From Clostridium sp. C8-1-8 (GTDB lineage: Bacteria; Bacillota; Clostridia; Clostridiales; Clostridiaceae): a stretch of 64,000 bases of DNA. The DNA is taken from the NCBI RefSeq assembly GCF_009928445.1, contig NZ_JAABNO010000005.1, positions 204,497 through 268,496 of the forward strand, in the 5' to 3' direction. The position numbers and the translations under genes are program-made. A model generated the notes under the pieces. The model made no database searches, was not told the origin of the DNA, and worked only from the letters and a program-made list of their open reading frames with translations. Positions 1 to 12,382 of the stretch are shown piece after piece (position 1 is the first letter of the stretch; each line of letters begins with the position of its first letter).

Positions 1-927
1 GTACTTTGTTTGATCTATAGTCTTAAACTTAAAAGAAAGTACTGCACCAGCGCCGGAAGCTTGTGCAAAATGTATTTCTCCACCTAAGTGACTTTCTAAT
101 CCTGGATAATAAACTCTTTCAACTTCTTGCCTATCTTCTAGCCAATGAGCTAGTTTAATAGCTGTTCTTTGATGAGCATCCATTCTAACTTTTAGAGTCT
201 TCAATCCTCTTAAGAGTAGCCAACAATCCTGAGGTCCTAGAATGGCACCAAAAGAATTCTGTATCATATAAATCCTATCTGCAAACTCCTTACTTTTGGC
301 TACCGCTAAGCCTCCTACCACATCACTGTGTCCGCCTATAAATTTAGTTGCACTATGAACTACTATGTCTGCTCCTAATTCTAAAGGTCTTTGAAGGTAA
401 GGAGACATGAAGGTGTTGTCTACAATAACTATTAAGTTACTTTCCTTAGCGATTGCTATAGCCCCTTTCAAATCTGTTATTTTTAGCAGTGGATTTGATG
501 GAGTCTCTAAAAAAATTCCTTTAGTATTATGTTTAACTGCCTTTTTTATATTTTCAAGCTTTGAGGCATCTACAAAGGTAAACTCTATCTTAAATCTACT
601 AAAGACCTTTGAAGCTATTCTATAAGTCCCACCATAAACATCTTCACAAATAATAATATGGTCTCCAGCAGAAAATATTGATAATACTGAGGAAGTTGCT
701 GCCATACCTGAAGAAAAAGCAAAGCCTCTATACCCATTTTCAAGCTGAGCTATGGTATCTTCTAAGGCTTCTCTTGTAGGATTTCCACTTCTTGAATAGT
801 CATATTTACCAAAGTTATCTATATCTTTTTGATGAAAAGTGGAAGCTTGGTATATAGGTATACTCAAAGCTCCTGTTATTTCATCAATTTCATTCCCATT
901 ATGAATTAATTTTGTTCCAAATCTCAT
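1..927 (-). CDS. metC: Cystathionine beta-lyase, MetC type (partial, C-terminus outside window)
   Basis: PLP-dependent enzyme of the Cys/Met metabolism family; the closest remembered match is the Bacillus MetC (YjcJ) cystathionine beta-lyase, which cleaves cystathionine to homocysteine, pyruvate and ammonia in the cytoplasm. Visible residues include the early GKYDYSRSGNPTRE block, the VDNTFMSPYLQRPLELGAD block and the PLP-lysine motif HSATKFIGGHSD. About 309 codons are present, against roughly 380 for the family; the frame is open to the left edge, so the end is missing. The ATG at 927 lies 5 nt after the stop of the upstream paralogue, and a GGGGTAA site inside that gene's end can serve as its RBS, so the two genes are co-transcribed under the SAM riboswitch. 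Beta-lyase rather than gamma-synthase is inferred from gene order and remembered similarity. Confidence 0.85.
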   Translation of the reverse strand, partial: MRFGTKLIHNGNEIDEITGALSIPIYQASTFHQKDIDNFGKYDYSRSGNPTREALEDTIAQLENGYRGFAFSSGMAATSSVLSIFSAGDHIIICEDVYGGTYRIASKVFSRFKIEFTFVDASKLENIKKAVKHNTKGIFLETPSNPLLKITDLKGAIAIAKESNLIVIVDNTFMSPYLQRPLELGADIVVHSATKFIGGHSDVVGGLAVAKSKEFADRIYMIQNSFGAILGPQDCWLLLRGLKTLKVRMDAHQRTAIKLAHWLEDRQEVERVYYPGLESHLGGEIHFAQASGAGAVLSFKFKTIDQTKY

Positions 928-932
928 AATTA

Positions 933-2084
933 TTACCCCAAAGCTTTCTTTAAATCTTGTATTAAATCTTCTATGTTTTCTATCCCTATAGATAGTCTTA
1001 GTAATGTATCTGTAACACCAAGCCTATCTTTAATTTCCTGTGGGACCTCCGAATGAGTCTGTTTTTGAGGATAGGTTATTAAAGTCTCAACTCCTCCAAG
1101 ACTCTCCGCAAAAGTTATAACCTTCACATTCTTTAATATTTTTGCTACATCAGCTCTATTTTTTACTTTAAAAGAAATCATTGCTCCAAAGCCTGAAGAT
1201 TGTTTTTTACTTATAACATAGCCTTTACTTTCAGGAAGTCCTACATAGAATACTTCTTCAACCTTAGGATGTGCTTTTAAAAATTCTGCTATCTTCATTG
1301 CATTTTCTTGACTTCTATCCATTCTGATTGGAAGTGTTTTAATTCCCCTTAGTATAAGCCATGAATCAAAAGGAGATAACACTGCTCCAGTGGCTTTTTT
1401 GTAATATATAATCTTCTCCTTTATATCATCACTATTAGTTACAACAAAGCCCGCTAAGGTATCATTATGACCTCCCAGGAACTTTGTACCACTATGGACC
1501 ACAATATCAGCACCTAGATTTAATGGCTTTTGAAAGTATGGAGTTAAAAAAGTATTATCGACAATTACTATAAGTTTATTTAGCTTTGCTATTTCTGCAG
1601 CTGCCTTTATATCAGTTACCTTCATCATAGGATTGGAAGGTGTTTCTATAAATATTGCTTTAGTACTTTCATTAATATTTTTTGCTATTTCATCTAAATC
1701 TGTGGTATCTATAAAACTGTGTTTAATTCCATAAACGTTGTAAATTTCTCTGAACAATCTAAAGGTTCCACCATAAAGATCATCAGAAACCAATATGTGA
1801 TCTCCAGGTTTAAATAATCTTAGTACTGCATCAATAGCAGCAAGACCTGTTGAAAAGCCTATTCCATATCTTGCAGCTTCTAGTTTAGCTACAGTATTTT
1901 CAACTTCTTCGCTGGTTGGGTTTAACAACCTTGAATAATCATACCCAGTACTTTCATTTAAACCTCCATGTCTAAAGGTCGAAGATTGATAGATTGGAAA
2001 GCTAATAGCTCCAGTTAATGGATCATACCCCTTATCTCCATGTACAGCAGTAGTCTCAAACCTTAAAAAACTTCCTTCACTCAT
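933..2084 (-). CDS. metI: Cystathionine gamma-synthase / O-acetylhomoserine sulfhydrylase, MetI type
   Basis: A 383-residue full-length PLP enzyme of the Cys/Met metabolism family, expected to join an activated homoserine to cysteine (or sulfide) in methionine synthesis. The PLP lysine sits in HSGTKFLGGHNDTLAG; IVDNTFLTPYFQKPLNLGAD and the C-terminal FAESLGGVETLITYP and LRLSIGIENIEDL blocks are family hallmarks. A strong AGGGGG RBS precedes the ATG at 2084. It is the first gene after the S-box leader, followed 5 nt later by a MetC-type paralogue, the same order as Bacillus metI-metC. Substrate preference (acetyl- versus succinyl-homoserine, cystathionine versus direct sulfhydrylation) cannot be read from the sequence. 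Confidence 0.85.
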   Translation of the reverse strand: MSEGSFLRFETTAVHGDKGYDPLTGAISFPIYQSSTFRHGGLNESTGYDYSRLLNPTSEEVENTVAKLEAARYGIGFSTGLAAIDAVLRLFKPGDHILVSDDLYGGTFRLFREIYNVYGIKHSFIDTTDLDEIAKNINESTKAIFIETPSNPMMKVTDIKAAAEIAKLNKLIVIVDNTFLTPYFQKPLNLGADIVVHSGTKFLGGHNDTLAGFVVTNSDDIKEKIIYYKKATGAVLSPFDSWLILRGIKTLPIRMDRSQENAMKIAEFLKAHPKVEEVFYVGLPESKGYVISKKQSSGFGAMISFKVKNRADVAKILKNVKVITFAESLGGVETLITYPQKQTHSEVPQEIKDRLGVTDTLLRLSIGIENIEDLIQDLKKALG

Positions 2085-2124
2085 CTTAAAAAGCCCCCTA
2101 AATATTTATTACTGAGAAAATTCT

Positions 2125-2142
2125 CTGAAGCACCCACTTCAG
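2125..2142 (-). other. Leader hairpin between S-box terminator and metI
   Basis: CTGAAG and CTTCAG form a small hairpin with a 6-nt loop about 40 nt upstream of the metI start. There is no T-run, so it is not a terminator. It may be an mRNA-stabilising structure or chance. The rest of 2143-2288 and 2461-2563 is AT-rich with no gene seen. Confidence 0.35.
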
Positions 2143-2288
2143 TGAGTTTTATTCGTATATGCCTTTCAGAATTTAATTTAAAAATCTATTAGGCTAATAC
2201 ACTTTTTTTATTGTTAATACTAAAAAGCTATTCCTTTCCGTCCATATTACTAGGTTTATCTAAGAAAAATTTTAAACTTTTCTTAGAA

Positions 2289-2322
2289 TAAAAAAACATG
2301 TCTGAGGATAACCCCGACATGT
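2289..2322 (-). terminator. S-box expression-platform terminator
   Basis: On the minus strand ACATGTC and GACATGT form a stem with GGGG/CCTC pairing inside it, followed by a run of seven Ts. It starts about 20 nt after the aptamer's P1 strand, the standard position of an S-box terminator. Confidence 0.9.
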
Positions 2323-2343
2323 TATATACAAATCTAGAATTTT

Positions 2344-2460
2344 CTCCTCATCTACCAGTTTTATCAACTGCAGGAATTAGCACCAATACATAAGTTAAAT
2401 GAAGCTTATGCTGGTTGCTGGGTATCATAGGGCCAGTCCCTCCACCTCTCGTGATAAGAA
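2344..2460 (-). ncRNA. SAM-I (S-box) riboswitch aptamer
   Basis: Read on the minus strand, the stretch begins TTCTTATCACGAGAGGTGGA and continues with GGGACTGGCCCTATGATACC and CAGCAACC, the conserved core of the SAM-I aptamer. It closes with AGATGAGGA, which pairs with the opening TTCTTATC to form P1. It lies upstream of metI-metC and just before a terminator hairpin, so high S-adenosylmethionine should terminate transcription of the methionine operon. Confidence 0.95.
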
Positions 2461-2563
2461 TTTAATATGTAAGCAAATACATACTAAATATATTTAATTA
2501 CTAAGTATTATATATTCACTTACATATGTTGTCAATACCTTTCTATAATAATAAAAAATCACT

Positions 2564-4630
2564 TTAAATCTTAAATTTAGCTATTAATACTCTTAAATCT
2601 TCTGCTATCATAGCTAAGCTCTCACCTGAGTTTGCAATCTCCTGAACTGTAGCAGCCTGTTCTTCCATAGATGCCGATACCTGCTCTGTTCCAGCAGCAT
2701 TCTCCTCAGAAATTGATGATAAATTTTGTGTTAGCTCAATTATTTTGTTTTTGTTATCAGACATTAATTCTGCAGAATTATTAAGTTTATTAATTATATT
2801 CTTTATGAAATCTATAGCTTCGGCTATTCCTTCAAATTTTTCTTGTGTTTCACCAACGCTACCGGCCTGTTCCTCAACAATATGCTTAGTTTCCTCCATA
2901 ATTTTTACTGCACTTTGTGATTTTGTTTTTAACTCATTTATTACGTTTTTAATATCATTTGTAAAGCTATTTGACTGTTCTGCCAGCTTTCTTATCTCGT
3001 CAGCTACCACTGCAAAACCTTTACCGGCTTCACCTGCTCTTGCAGCTTCTATAGCTGCATTTAAGGCTAACAGATTGGTTTGATCTGCAATGTTTTGAAT
3101 CATAGTACTAGCACTTTCAATCTTCTCTGCACTTTCATTATTACTCATTATTATATTGTATATATTACTTGAGGCATCGTTATTTTTTTCAGTTTTATTA
3201 ATAAGATCCTTTATGATTAAGAAGCCTTCTTCTTTTTTCTTTTCAATCTGTGAGGCTGCAACATTAAGCTCTTTAATATAAGTTAAGTCTTGCTCTAACA
3301 ACGATCCTAACTCCTCAACACTATTAGCAGCTGTTTCTGTATCTACAGCTTGCTCGCTGGCTCCTTTCGCTATTTCTTCAATAGTTTTTGCAACTTCTTC
3401 TGATGAAGTGGCTGCTTCTTGGGAAGTTGCTGTCAACTCCTCTGATGACGCAGCTACCTGTTCAGTTGCATCGGCAGTCTTGCGAATAAATTCTGCCACA
3501 TTAACTCTCATACTACTTAGAGCCCTTATCATATCGCCAGTTTCATCTTTTCTATTCAAGTAATTTTTATCATTTAAATTGTGATCTTCTAAGAACTCCA
3601 AGTTAGAAAAGTCTTTTATTTTCTTAGTCACCGCTATAATAGGTTTTGTTATACTTCCAGATATATAAGTAAGTAAACCAGCTGCTACTAGAAGTAGTAT
3701 TATGGAAGATACGATTACAATATTGATTATTCCTTTTGCACCTGACTGTAATTCTTTCTCAGTCATGAATGAAGCTAATATCCAATCAGTACCTTCAACC
3801 TTATATGGAGTAACTATATATTTTTCACCATTAATAGTAACTTCAAAGGACTTTAGTTCTTTATCTAATATTTTATTTAGACCTTGAATACCAAGTTCAT
3901 CAATTTTTTTAAAATTATTTTTAGGATTTTTCCCATCTGCCATTACTATACCTGTATTATGTACAATTATTGCATAACCGGTTTCTCCAATTTTCATTTT
4001 ACTTAACATATCACTAATAGCAGATTGCTCTACATCAAGAGCCATTACACCTAAGACTTTACCATTATTATCTGTAAATGTACGAGCATTACTTGTAAAC
4101 AGATGATTTTTGAAAGTGTATGGAGCAGTCCTTATGATGCTTCCACTTTTGCTTATAGCATCTTCATACCAAGGTCTCTTAACAGGATTATAACCTACTG
4201 TTATAGTTTCTTTTGGCCACTGAATATAGCTTCCTTCTGTTGTTCCCATGTATACGTAAACTGTACCTTTATGACTATTTGCATATTGCTCAAACACTTC
4301 GTAGATTGCTTTTTCAAGTCCACCTTTAGCAACAGGGTCCATACTAGTAGCTTCAGTGGTATTTTTATAAGTCGATATACTACTATTAGTCATTTTTAAT
4401 AAAGGATTTTCTGCTAACATATCAAGATTTTTATCCAATTGATCATAAAAAATGTTAATTGCTTGTGTTATCGAAGACATTTGCTCTTTGGAATTACTAT
4501 AATAATCTTCATAGGCTTTTTTGTTCACTTGATATATTACAATACTGCTAATACTTATTAATGTTACTAAAATAGTTATTATTGTAGAAGCTAGAATCTT
4601 TCCCTTTATTCCACCAAATCTTTTATTCAT
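2564..4630 (-). CDS. Methyl-accepting chemotaxis protein with double Cache sensor
   Basis: A 688-residue membrane chemoreceptor. There is an N-terminal transmembrane helix at about residues 13-34, an extracellular double-Cache-like ligand domain (about 40-290, with the typical WYEDAI and [15 protein letters not shown] segments), a second helix at about 299-324, a HAMP region, and a long cytoplasmic coiled-coil signalling domain. The signalling tip carries the almost invariant [20 protein letters not shown] and [15 protein letters not shown] sequences that contact CheA and CheW. Glutamate/glutamine-rich heptads around 390-430 and 640-670 are likely methylation sites. The ligand cannot be predicted. 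Its start codon overlaps the stop of a 31-codon ORF, suggesting translational coupling. Confidence 0.95.
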   Translation of the reverse strand: MNKRFGGIKGKILASTIITILVTLISISSIVIYQVNKKAYEDYYSNSKEQMSSITQAINIFYDQLDKNLDMLAENPLLKMTNSSISTYKNTTEATSMDPVAKGGLEKAIYEVFEQYANSHKGTVYVYMGTTEGSYIQWPKETITVGYNPVKRPWYEDAISKSGSIIRTAPYTFKNHLFTSNARTFTDNNGKVLGVMALDVEQSAISDMLSKMKIGETGYAIIVHNTGIVMADGKNPKNNFKKIDELGIQGLNKILDKELKSFEVTINGEKYIVTPYKVEGTDWILASFMTEKELQSGAKGIINIVIVSSIILLLVAAGLLTYISGSITKPIIAVTKKIKDFSNLEFLEDHNLNDKNYLNRKDETGDMIRALSSMRVNVAEFIRKTADATEQVAASSEELTATSQEAATSSEEVAKTIEEIAKGASEQAVDTETAANSVEELGSLLEQDLTYIKELNVAASQIEKKKEEGFLIIKDLINKTEKNNDASSNIYNIIMSNNESAEKIESASTMIQNIADQTNLLALNAAIEAARAGEAGKGFAVVADEIRKLAEQSNSFTNDIKNVINELKTKSQSAVKIMEETKHIVEEQAGSVGETQEKFEGIAEAIDFIKNIINKLNNSAELMSDNKNKIIELTQNLSSISEENAAGTEQVSASMEEQAATVQEIANSGESLAMIAEDLRVLIAKFKI

Positions 4631-4718
4631 AATAACCTCTCTTTTTATTAAATATTTTTAATATAATTTTTTCTTCTGAAATAAACATCCTCTGTTTTTC
4701 ACTAACTTCTTTATCCAT
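4623..4718 (-). CDS. 31-residue ORF translationally coupled to the chemoreceptor gene
   Basis: An AAAGGAG ribosome binding site lies 8 nt before an ATG at 4718. The frame encodes 31 residues beginning [12 protein letters not shown] and ending KKRGYYE; its TAA stop lies inside ATGAATAA, overlapping the ATG of the chemoreceptor gene. The product is highly charged with no membrane segment and no recognised family. The RBS quality and the stop/start overlap are seen directly; a role as a coupling leader or a small protein is inference. Confidence 0.5.
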   Translation of the reverse strand: MDKEVSEKQRMFISEEKIILKIFNKKRGYYE

Positions 4719-4903
4719 AGTAGCATCTCCTTTATAACTTCAAATTTGATAATTAAATACGAAAGTCTGTATATTCTTAATATTCGAAATATATATATTC
4801 TACTTTATTTAAATTAAGCTGTTTTTCTTAGATTACCTCAATGTAATATTTGGCATGTAAAAAACTATCCTACTTACTTAATCCTGTATATATAATTAAA
4901 TTG
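4719..4903. other. Intergenic region upstream of the chemoreceptor cluster
   Basis: AT-rich non-coding sequence between the small ORF and the cellulase terminator. It should contain the chemoreceptor promoter, but no clear -35/-10 pair stands out and no gene or repeat was seen. Confidence 0.4.
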
Positions 4904-4942
4904 AAAAAGCTACCAATATATTCATTATATTGGTAGCTTTTT
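4904..4942 (-). terminator. Rho-independent terminator after the GH5 cellulase gene
   Basis: A perfect 17-bp stem (AAAAAGCTACCAATATA and its complement) with a 5-nt loop, flanked by A- and T-runs. It begins 20 nt past the cellulase stop and could work in both directions. Confidence 0.9.
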
Positions 4943-4961
4943 ATAATTTCTTTTTATTGAA

Positions 4962-6392
4962 TTAATTCAATTTAACAAAAGTCCACTTTTGGTTATTACC
5001 TCCACCATAAAACCATATTTGAACATTTGCACCATCCCAGTTTCCGGCACCATCTAAGGCCTTTCCACTATCAACGCCTATAAGCCTATATTGTCCACTT
5101 CCCATATCATTTAGATACCACTTTTGATTATTTCCACCACCATAGGACCATATTTGGACATTTGCGCCATCCCAATTTCCAGCACAATCTAAGGCTCTTC
5201 CACTGGCAACATTTATAATCTTATATTTCCCTTCACCTACATCTGTAACAATCCACTTTTGATTATTTCCGCCACCATAAGACCATTGCTGAACATTTGC
5301 TCCATCAACAGTACCATCAGAGTCTAGTGCCTTTCCACTATTAACATTTATTATTTTATAAGTACCTCCAGAAACAATACCTGTACCTGGTTGTGGGGGT
5401 ATACTTGAGGTCAATTTTGACTTTACATATTTTCCTGAGTCAGTAAGTTCAGAGTCACTCCAAGGCCCAGTTAGATTAGCGTTAGCTGTCAGTGCAGATG
5501 CTGTTTCAGGCTTTGTATTAAGGGACCAATTACACCAGCTTATGCCATTTGAATCTAGGTAATTTAGCCAAGTAGTAGATTCATTTAAATCTAGATTACT
5601 GTTACCAGAAGCATCGCAAGTTCCCCATTCTGTAGCGAAAAGAGCAATTCCCTTATTAATTGCATTAGTTGCTTTGTCTCTAAGCCATTGCTTATGGGTA
5701 CCAGCATAAAAATGTAGTGTATACATAATGTTTGTTCCTTGAATAGGATCATTTGCAGCTACATCAACATCTTGTGACCAGTTAGGTGTACCTACAACAA
5801 TAATATTATCAGGATCATACTGTCTAATTCCGTTTATTACTTGTTGTGCATAACTTTTAATATCACTCCAAGAGGTTGATGTAGGCTCATTATAAATTTC
5901 ATAGATAACATTTGGCTTATCTCCATATTTTTGAGCCATAGTCTTAAAGAAGTTAACAGCTTGAGATACGTGAGTTGTAGCTTTTTCCTCATGCCAATCA
6001 ATAATAACATATATACCTTGATTGATTGCAGCATCAACTATTGTGCTTATTTTGTTAATAGAACCAGCTGGGTCAGACAAATATCCGCCTTCTACATCTA
6101 TTCCCATTGGTGCTCTTACAACTGTTGCATTCCAATTGTTTGCTAATTGTGATACTGTGCTAGAATTATACAATCCAGGATCCCAGCAGTGCCAAAAATA
6201 GGACATTCCTTTCAATTGTATAGGTTGATTATTCTTGTTACAGAGTTTTGTTCCGATAACTTTTAACTGACCATTTTGTGATACCGTAGTATTATCTGCT
6301 GCTCTTGCAGGCAATACCAAACTAGACATAGTAAATAAAACTACTAAAACACTAGTAAAAAACATTTTTATACATCTTTTATTAATTCTCAT
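4962..6392 (-). CDS. Secreted GH5 endoglucanase with C-terminal ricin-type (CBM13-like) lectin domain
   Basis: A 476-residue extracellular glycoside hydrolase expected to cut internal beta-1,4 links in cellulose or related beta-glucans. Residues 1-31 form a signal peptide with a likely cut after PARA. The GH5 barrel spans about 40-325: the acid/base glutamate is E169 in YEIYNEP, the nucleophile is E255 in FATEWG, and YTLHFYAG carries the conserved histidine. A PPQPGTG linker leads to residues 341-476, a ricin B-type lectin built of three near-identical blocks, each with SGKALD/GRALD, DGANVQ and GGGNNQKW. RBS GGGGG precedes the ATG. No dockerin is present, so it acts as a free enzyme. The AraC regulator transcribed divergently next door is a plausible controller. 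Confidence 0.93.
   Translation of the reverse strand: MRINKRCIKMFFTSVLVVLFTMSSLVLPARAADNTTVSQNGQLKVIGTKLCNKNNQPIQLKGMSYFWHCWDPGLYNSSTVSQLANNWNATVVRAPMGIDVEGGYLSDPAGSINKISTIVDAAINQGIYVIIDWHEEKATTHVSQAVNFFKTMAQKYGDKPNVIYEIYNEPTSTSWSDIKSYAQQVINGIRQYDPDNIIVVGTPNWSQDVDVAANDPIQGTNIMYTLHFYAGTHKQWLRDKATNAINKGIALFATEWGTCDASGNSNLDLNESTTWLNYLDSNGISWCNWSLNTKPETASALTANANLTGPWSDSELTDSGKYVKSKLTSSIPPQPGTGIVSGGTYKIINVNSGKALDSDGTVDGANVQQWSYGGGNNQKWIVTDVGEGKYKIINVASGRALDCAGNWDGANVQIWSYGGGNNQKWYLNDMGSGQYRLIGVDSGKALDGAGNWDGANVQIWFYGGGNNQKWTFVKLN
4973..5365 (-). repeat. Three tandem repeats encoding the ricin-type beta-trefoil units
   Basis: Three coding repeats of about 135-140 nt at the 3' end of the cellulase gene, each encoding a GGGNNQKW-terminated unit. 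The second and third are nearly identical in protein sequence (both contain NWDGANVQIW), pointing to recent intragenic duplication or homogenisation. Confidence 0.8.
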
Positions 6393-6751
6393 AAAATCCC
6401 CCTTAAATACGCTTTTAGATATAATACTTAAATCTGTGACTTTAAAATTAAATCTTATAATTAACTATTTAAGTACTTTCCTCCAATTAATTGGCGCTTT
6501 ATCTTTAGGTAGATTCTTTATCACCTCCAAGTTTAAATGAAATCTACTAATATAAACAAAAAGCAATTTTATATAAATTAATAAAGTAACTCTAATTAAG
6601 TTTTGGGACTTTATAGTAAGCATAATATCAAATATATCTAGCTAACTGTTAAATTTTCCTAACTATATTTGTATTTTAACATATAAAAATGTTAAAATAA
6701 TCATAGTTTTATAACAAAAAATATAATTATTTGAACTAAAAAGGGGGCTCT
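6393..6751. promoter_or_regulatory. Divergent promoter region between cellulase and AraC regulator
   Basis: A 359-bp AT-rich spacer with the promoters of two divergent genes. On the minus strand it contains two Shine-Dalgarno-like sites, GGAGGTGAT near 6525 and GGAGG near 6482. A 19-codon open stretch between them (GTG ATA AAG to TAG, product VIKNLPKDKAPINWRKVLK) could be a leader peptide, but it has no well-placed RBS and may be chance. No clear operator dyad was found. Confidence 0.4.
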
Positions 6752-7564
6752 ATGCGCTATAGTTTTAAAAGAAAAGATTATAGTCTACCCTTATATGTAA
6801 ATAGTTTTGGCTATAATTGTGATCAGAAAATGACATTTTGCTTCAATGGATGCCCCTGCGTGCACTGGATTCATACGCAAACAGGAATTGGAAAAATAGA
6901 GATTGACGGAAAAGAATTTATATTGGATTCAAATTGTGGTATTTTGATTACTCCATATCTTCCTCACAATTACTCAAACATTACAAATGAATGGAAGATA
7001 GCTTATTTTAACTTCGGAGGCACTCTTGTAAATGAAATCTTAACTCTATTAGGTATTGGAGAATATTTGTATATAGATGAATTAGATAGGGATGTTGATT
7101 GCTTTATTGAAAAATTAATTGCTAACAACAAAATAGATGATACTTATTATCCTCTAGAAGTTGCTGGCTATATTTACTCTTTTTTAATGAAGCTAAAAAT
7201 ACATCTCTTAAAAAGTTCACCTCTCTCATCAAAGTATGATACCATTGTTAAGCCTATTGTTAAATATTTAGAGGAACACTATGCTGAGGATGTATGTAAT
7301 CAGGATCTTGCCTCTATGGTTTGTTATAGTGCTCAATATATGACAAGAATATTTAAAGAGGTTTTTCATATTTCTCCTTACCGATACTTGTTAAATATTC
7401 GCATCAGGAAAGCAAAGGAGTTGCTGGCTGAGTATCCTTCTATCTCTATTCAGGAGGTTTGTGACCTTACTGGTTTTGGTAATCCTAGTTATTTTATTTC
7501 TATGTTTAAGAAAAGTGAACATATGACCCCAAGAGCATTTAGAAAGCTTTATCACAAAAAATAA
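6752..7564 (+). CDS. AraC-family transcriptional regulator
   Basis: A 270-residue cytoplasmic regulator. Residues 1-140 fit a cupin-like sensor domain (a conserved ILITPYLPHNYSN segment is typical of sugar-sensing AraC proteins). Residues 170-268 form two helix-turn-helix motifs, including YLEEHYAEDVCNQDLASMV and the family signature ISIQEVCDLTGFGNPSYFIS. AAGGGGG lies 6 nt before the ATG. It is divergent from the GH5 cellulase, so local activation of that gene in response to a sugar is the simplest inference; no ligand can be assigned. Confidence 0.92.
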   Translation: MRYSFKRKDYSLPLYVNSFGYNCDQKMTFCFNGCPCVHWIHTQTGIGKIEIDGKEFILDSNCGILITPYLPHNYSNITNEWKIAYFNFGGTLVNEILTLLGIGEYLYIDELDRDVDCFIEKLIANNKIDDTYYPLEVAGYIYSFLMKLKIHLLKSSPLSSKYDTIVKPIVKYLEEHYAEDVCNQDLASMVCYSAQYMTRIFKEVFHISPYRYLLNIRIRKAKELLAEYPSISIQEVCDLTGFGNPSYFISMFKKSEHMTPRAFRKLYHKK

Positions 7565-7600
7565 GATGTTTAAGCCAAGGCTAAACATCTTATTTTTTAA
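7561..7600 (+). terminator. Terminator overlapping the araC-type stop codon
   Basis: ATAAGATGTTTA and its exact complement form a 12-bp stem with a 9-nt loop, followed by TTTTTT. The stem begins within the AraC stop codon. It is probably also used in reverse by the convergent rph gene. Confidence 0.9.
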
Positions 7601-7671
7601 TAGCTATACTTTTACTTGCTTTATTAAACCTAAATAAACTTAAACAGCTAAATTAAGTTCGTACAGTACAA

Positions 7672-10302
<2,631 letters not shown>

Positions 10303-10439
10303 TTATTATAGGTGTGGATAAAACATTTCTCTTTGAAGTAATATCTGCTCCTATAATACCCGCAAAAACATCAAATTATAAGGCTGTTTTTAGAAAATCC
10401 TATGTGTTATAATTAAAGTATAGGGTGTAGTATAGCTTT

Positions 10440-12200
10440 TTATTTTAAGATACTCATAATATCTTCAGTAATCTGATCCTCAGTAAGTCTATTTTTCTTC
10501 ATAAGCTCCTCTGGAATATAACGATCTAGTAATTCCTTCTTTATACCATAATTTATTACCTTCACATCTGAAGCACCATAATATCTTGCTATCTTTTCTC
10601 CAAAGCCGCCATCCAAGATACCGTCCTCCACAGTGATTACCAGCTTATGTTCCTTTTTCAAGCTATCAAGTAATTCTTCATCTATACCTGTGATATACTT
10701 TGGATTAATTAAAGTAGCTTTTATGTTGTTTTCTTCTGCAAGCTTTGAAACTACTGATTGACCAAGTTGATAGAAATCTCCCAGTGCAATTATTGCAACT
10801 TCTTTACCTTCTTTGGTAACTTGGTATTTATTTAGTATAGAATAATCTGTTGTGTCTTCAATACCGCTTTCTATTACACCCATTGCCGGAACACGTATTG
10901 CTACTGGATGCTCCTTTTGCTTCATTCCCCAATTAACCATTGCAAAATATTCTTCCTTACAAGTTGGAGCAAGATATACCATGTTAGGAATATTGCTCAT
11001 AAAGCCAATATCGAATATTCCAAGATGTGTTACATCATTCATGCCATAAACCGATGCAGCATTTACTAATATCAATGCTGGGTTATTGTTTATGCACAAA
11101 TCCTGTGAAAGCTGATCGTAGGTTCTTTGAAGAAATGTGCTATACACTCCATAAACTGGTTTTCCTCCATTTGCTGCAATTCCTGAAGCTAAAGCAACTG
11201 CATGCTCTTCAGCAATTCCAACATCTACAAACTGTTTACCAGCTTCTTTTCTTCTATCAGGCCCAAAACCAAGTACAAATGGAGTTCCAGAGGTAATAGC
11301 AACAACTGTTGGATCTTGCTTCATCTGATCTAACAAATATTTTCCTGTTAAATCAGAATAATTCTCTGCATTGCCCATAGAAATCTTTGATGCTCCTGTT
11401 TCTAATTCAAAAGGCATTCCATAATGCCACTGTTCTTTATTCTTTTCAGCAAGCTCAAAGCCTTTGCCTTTTATTGTATGAATATGAATTACCACTGGGT
11501 GCTCTGCATCCTTAACTTTATTAAATGTGCTTATCAACTGATCTAGATCATGTCCATCACTGACATAATAGTAATCTAGACCCATAGCCTTAAAGAAGTT
11601 GCACTCACTTTTTCCTTCAGTATCTCTAAGTTCTTTAAGGTTCTTATATAGGCCACCATGATTTTCTGCAATAGACATATCATTATCATTTACAATAATA
11701 ATCATGTTTGTTCCAGCCTCGGCAGCATTATTAAGACCTTCATAAGCTTCTCCACCACTTAGGGAACCATCTCCAATAATAGCAATAACATTGTCCTTCT
11801 CACCTTTTAGATCTCTTGCTTTTGCAAGGCCACAGGCAAGACTTATGGATGTGGAAGTGTGACCAATATTAAAAAAGTCATGCTCACTTTCTTCGGGGTT
11901 GGTATAGCCAGACACTTCATCATATTTTTCAGAATTTATAAAAGCTTCTTTTCTTCCAGTAAGCATCTTATGAATATAACTTTGATGTGATACATCATAT
12001 ACTATCTTATCCTTTGGAGAGTTAAATACATGATGCAATGCAACTGTAAGTTCTACCATTCCAAGGTTTGGTCCTATATGTCCCCCATGCTCACTTAACT
12101 TTTTAAGCAAGGTTTGACGAATCTCAGCGCTTAAATCATTCATATTTGCTACAGATAATTTTTTCACATCTTCTGGTGAGTTTATTTTTTCTAAATACAT
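10440..12200 (-). CDS. dxs: 1-deoxy-D-xylulose-5-phosphate synthase (short form)
   Basis: A 586-residue thiamine-diphosphate enzyme, expected to condense pyruvate and glyceraldehyde-3-phosphate into DXP for isoprenoid, thiamine and pyridoxal synthesis. The N-terminal domain carries HIGPNLGMVELTVALH and the TPP/Mg motif GDGSLSGGEAYEGLNNA ending in NDNDMSI. The transketolase-like pyrimidine domain has VDVGIAEEHAVALASGIA with the catalytic glutamate, and the C-terminal domain follows. It is shorter than canonical DXS (about 620), which is typical of a second clostridial DXS-like form, so it may be a paralogue rather than the housekeeping enzyme. It is a single gene with an AGGAGG site before the ATG. 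Confidence 0.85.
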   Translation of the reverse strand: MYLEKINSPEDVKKLSVANMNDLSAEIRQTLLKKLSEHGGHIGPNLGMVELTVALHHVFNSPKDKIVYDVSHQSYIHKMLTGRKEAFINSEKYDEVSGYTNPEESEHDFFNIGHTSTSISLACGLAKARDLKGEKDNVIAIIGDGSLSGGEAYEGLNNAAEAGTNMIIIVNDNDMSIAENHGGLYKNLKELRDTEGKSECNFFKAMGLDYYYVSDGHDLDQLISTFNKVKDAEHPVVIHIHTIKGKGFELAEKNKEQWHYGMPFELETGASKISMGNAENYSDLTGKYLLDQMKQDPTVVAITSGTPFVLGFGPDRRKEAGKQFVDVGIAEEHAVALASGIAANGGKPVYGVYSTFLQRTYDQLSQDLCINNNPALILVNAASVYGMNDVTHLGIFDIGFMSNIPNMVYLAPTCKEEYFAMVNWGMKQKEHPVAIRVPAMGVIESGIEDTTDYSILNKYQVTKEGKEVAIIALGDFYQLGQSVVSKLAEENNIKATLINPKYITGIDEELLDSLKKEHKLVITVEDGILDGGFGEKIARYYGASDVKVINYGIKKELLDRYIPEELMKKNRLTEDQITEDIMSILK

Positions 12201-12382
12201 ATTTCATCCTCCTGTAATTAAACGAATCTATTAATTTATTAGCTTATATTTTAAGTCATAACTAAATACCTCTTAGGTAGACATAGTTTGATCATAAAAA
12301 TTACTTCCTTTATGCAAAAACCAATTCTTTAAAATAACAATTCTTAAAAGTTTTGACTTAAGATGATTCCTTTAGATTATGC

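Noticed and set aside
2745..3083. Plus-strand open frame inside the first chemoreceptor gene
   Set aside because: Antisense to the highly conserved signalling domain; a shadow of biased codon use.
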